Source: Pelagophyceae sp. CCMP2097
Taxonomy: Eukaryota; Sar; Pelagophyceae
Reading direction: 5' to 3'
DNA: 13,848 nucleotides
Assembly (NCBI GenBank): GCA_026770575.1
Contig: MU657454.1
Span: 1,061-14,908 of the forward strand
Of the stretch, positions 13,455 to 13,848 are shown piece after piece. The number at the start of each line of letters is the position of its first letter. Position 1 is the first letter of the stretch. A program made the translations under genes and the position numbers. The notes under the pieces are model-generated. The model searched no databases. It was not told the DNA's origin and worked only from the letters and a program-made list of their open reading frames with translations.

Positions 13455-13549
13455 GTTGGTGCCTGCGCCGGGGCAGTCTCGGTCTCGGGGCGTCTCCGGG
13501 CGGTCTCGGCGCCGTCACGGAAACTCTCCGGCGCCCTTCCGGCCCGTCT

Positions 13550-13848
13550 CTAACGCCGGGCCGCACCGAGCGCCGCGACGCGCTGCAGCTGCGTGCCAAG
13601 CTCGCGGTTTGGCACGAGGATCGGCGCCCGCGGGTACCACGACGGCGCCGCGCCGCCGTCAGCCTTCGCCGCGACGACGCGCGCCACGAGCGGCAGCAGG
13701 TACCTGGCGCCGCGGTCGGCGGCGGCGCCCTGGGCGGTGGCGGCGTTCCCGCGACGCACGCGAGCGTCTTACCCGAGCCCGTATCGGCGCCGATGACGGC
13801 GTCGCCGCCGGAGAGCACCGTCGCGACGGCGGCGCACTGGAGCGCGTT
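13550..13848 (-). CDS. DEAD-box RNA helicase fragment (Q-motif end, motif I, motif Ia), runs off the window
   Basis: DEAD-box proteins use ATP to remodel RNA. On the minus strand the first exon (13848-13760) encodes VLSGGDAVIGADTGSGKTLA, containing the Walker A/motif I ADTGSGKT. Removing the intron at 13704-13759 gives TGSGKTLAYLLPLVARVVA, the standard continuation. Exon 2 then has a Gly/Ala linker and RAPILVPNRELGTQLQRVA, motif Ia with NREL in place of the common TREL. The frame ends at TAG 13550-13552. What follows on the minus strand contains no DEAD, SAT or helicase C-terminal motifs, so about 300 residues of helicase are missing: either an unusually long intron carrying another gene, or truncation. 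The 5' end lies beyond 13848. Confidence 0.75.
13704..13759 (-). other. 56-nt GT-AG intron in the DEAD-box gene
   Basis: On the minus strand, donor GCTCGC|GTGCGT and acceptor GGCGCCAG|GTACCTG. Joining GC to G restores Ala in TGSGKTLAYLLPLV, an exact fit to the DEAD-box family, whereas unspliced reading destroys it. This is the firmest evidence in the window that the source is eukaryotic with short spliceosomal introns. Confidence 0.85.

Overview
The window reads as nuclear DNA of a GC-rich unicellular eukaryote, most plausibly a microalga. The eukaryotic call rests on three short GT-AG introns that each repair a recognisable or coherent protein, on deubiquitinase and PUB/UBL domains, and on interspersed repeats. 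A pelagophyte-like stramenopile would fit a GC-rich genome carrying an AT-rich virus-like insert, but the taxon is inference.

Layout. 1-1300: repeats, including one copy of an interspersed hairpin repeat, a 95-102 bp direct repeat pair, and a tRNA-like fold with a Pol III B-box match. 1300-2380: a GC-rich core between AT-rich arms full of short palindromes. 2520-4391 (+): the best gene, a 580-residue PPPDE peptidase with UBL, PUB, STI1-like and UIM regions. 4450-5290: an inverted copy of the hairpin repeat, a MITE-like inverted-repeat element, and a roughly 350 bp foldback satellite. 5627-6085 (+): a small gene for a basic-tailed protein of unknown function.

6120-11800 is sharply AT-rich and holds decayed genes: a collagen-like plus LamG-like lectin pseudogene (8196-9670), a four-unit 21-residue repeat ORF (9704-9979), and several reading frames broken by stops or frameshifts (10218-11590). 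The contents resemble the accessory and structural proteins of algal giant viruses or Polinton-like viruses. I read the block as a dying integrated viral element. GC-rich host sequence resumes near 11810.

11842-12364 (-) is an OTU-family deubiquitinase whose catalytic-His segment is missing and whose C-terminus lies in another frame. 12410-12546 is another hairpin repeat copy. 12778-13454 (-) is an unrecognised protein gene with one inferred intron and one frame break. 13550-13848 (-) is the motif I-Ia portion of a DEAD-box helicase with a clear 56-nt intron, running off the window edge and not followed by the rest of a helicase.

Two ubiquitin-pathway genes flank the insert, one apparently intact and one damaged. 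Nothing suggests they form an operon; their link is only functional theme.
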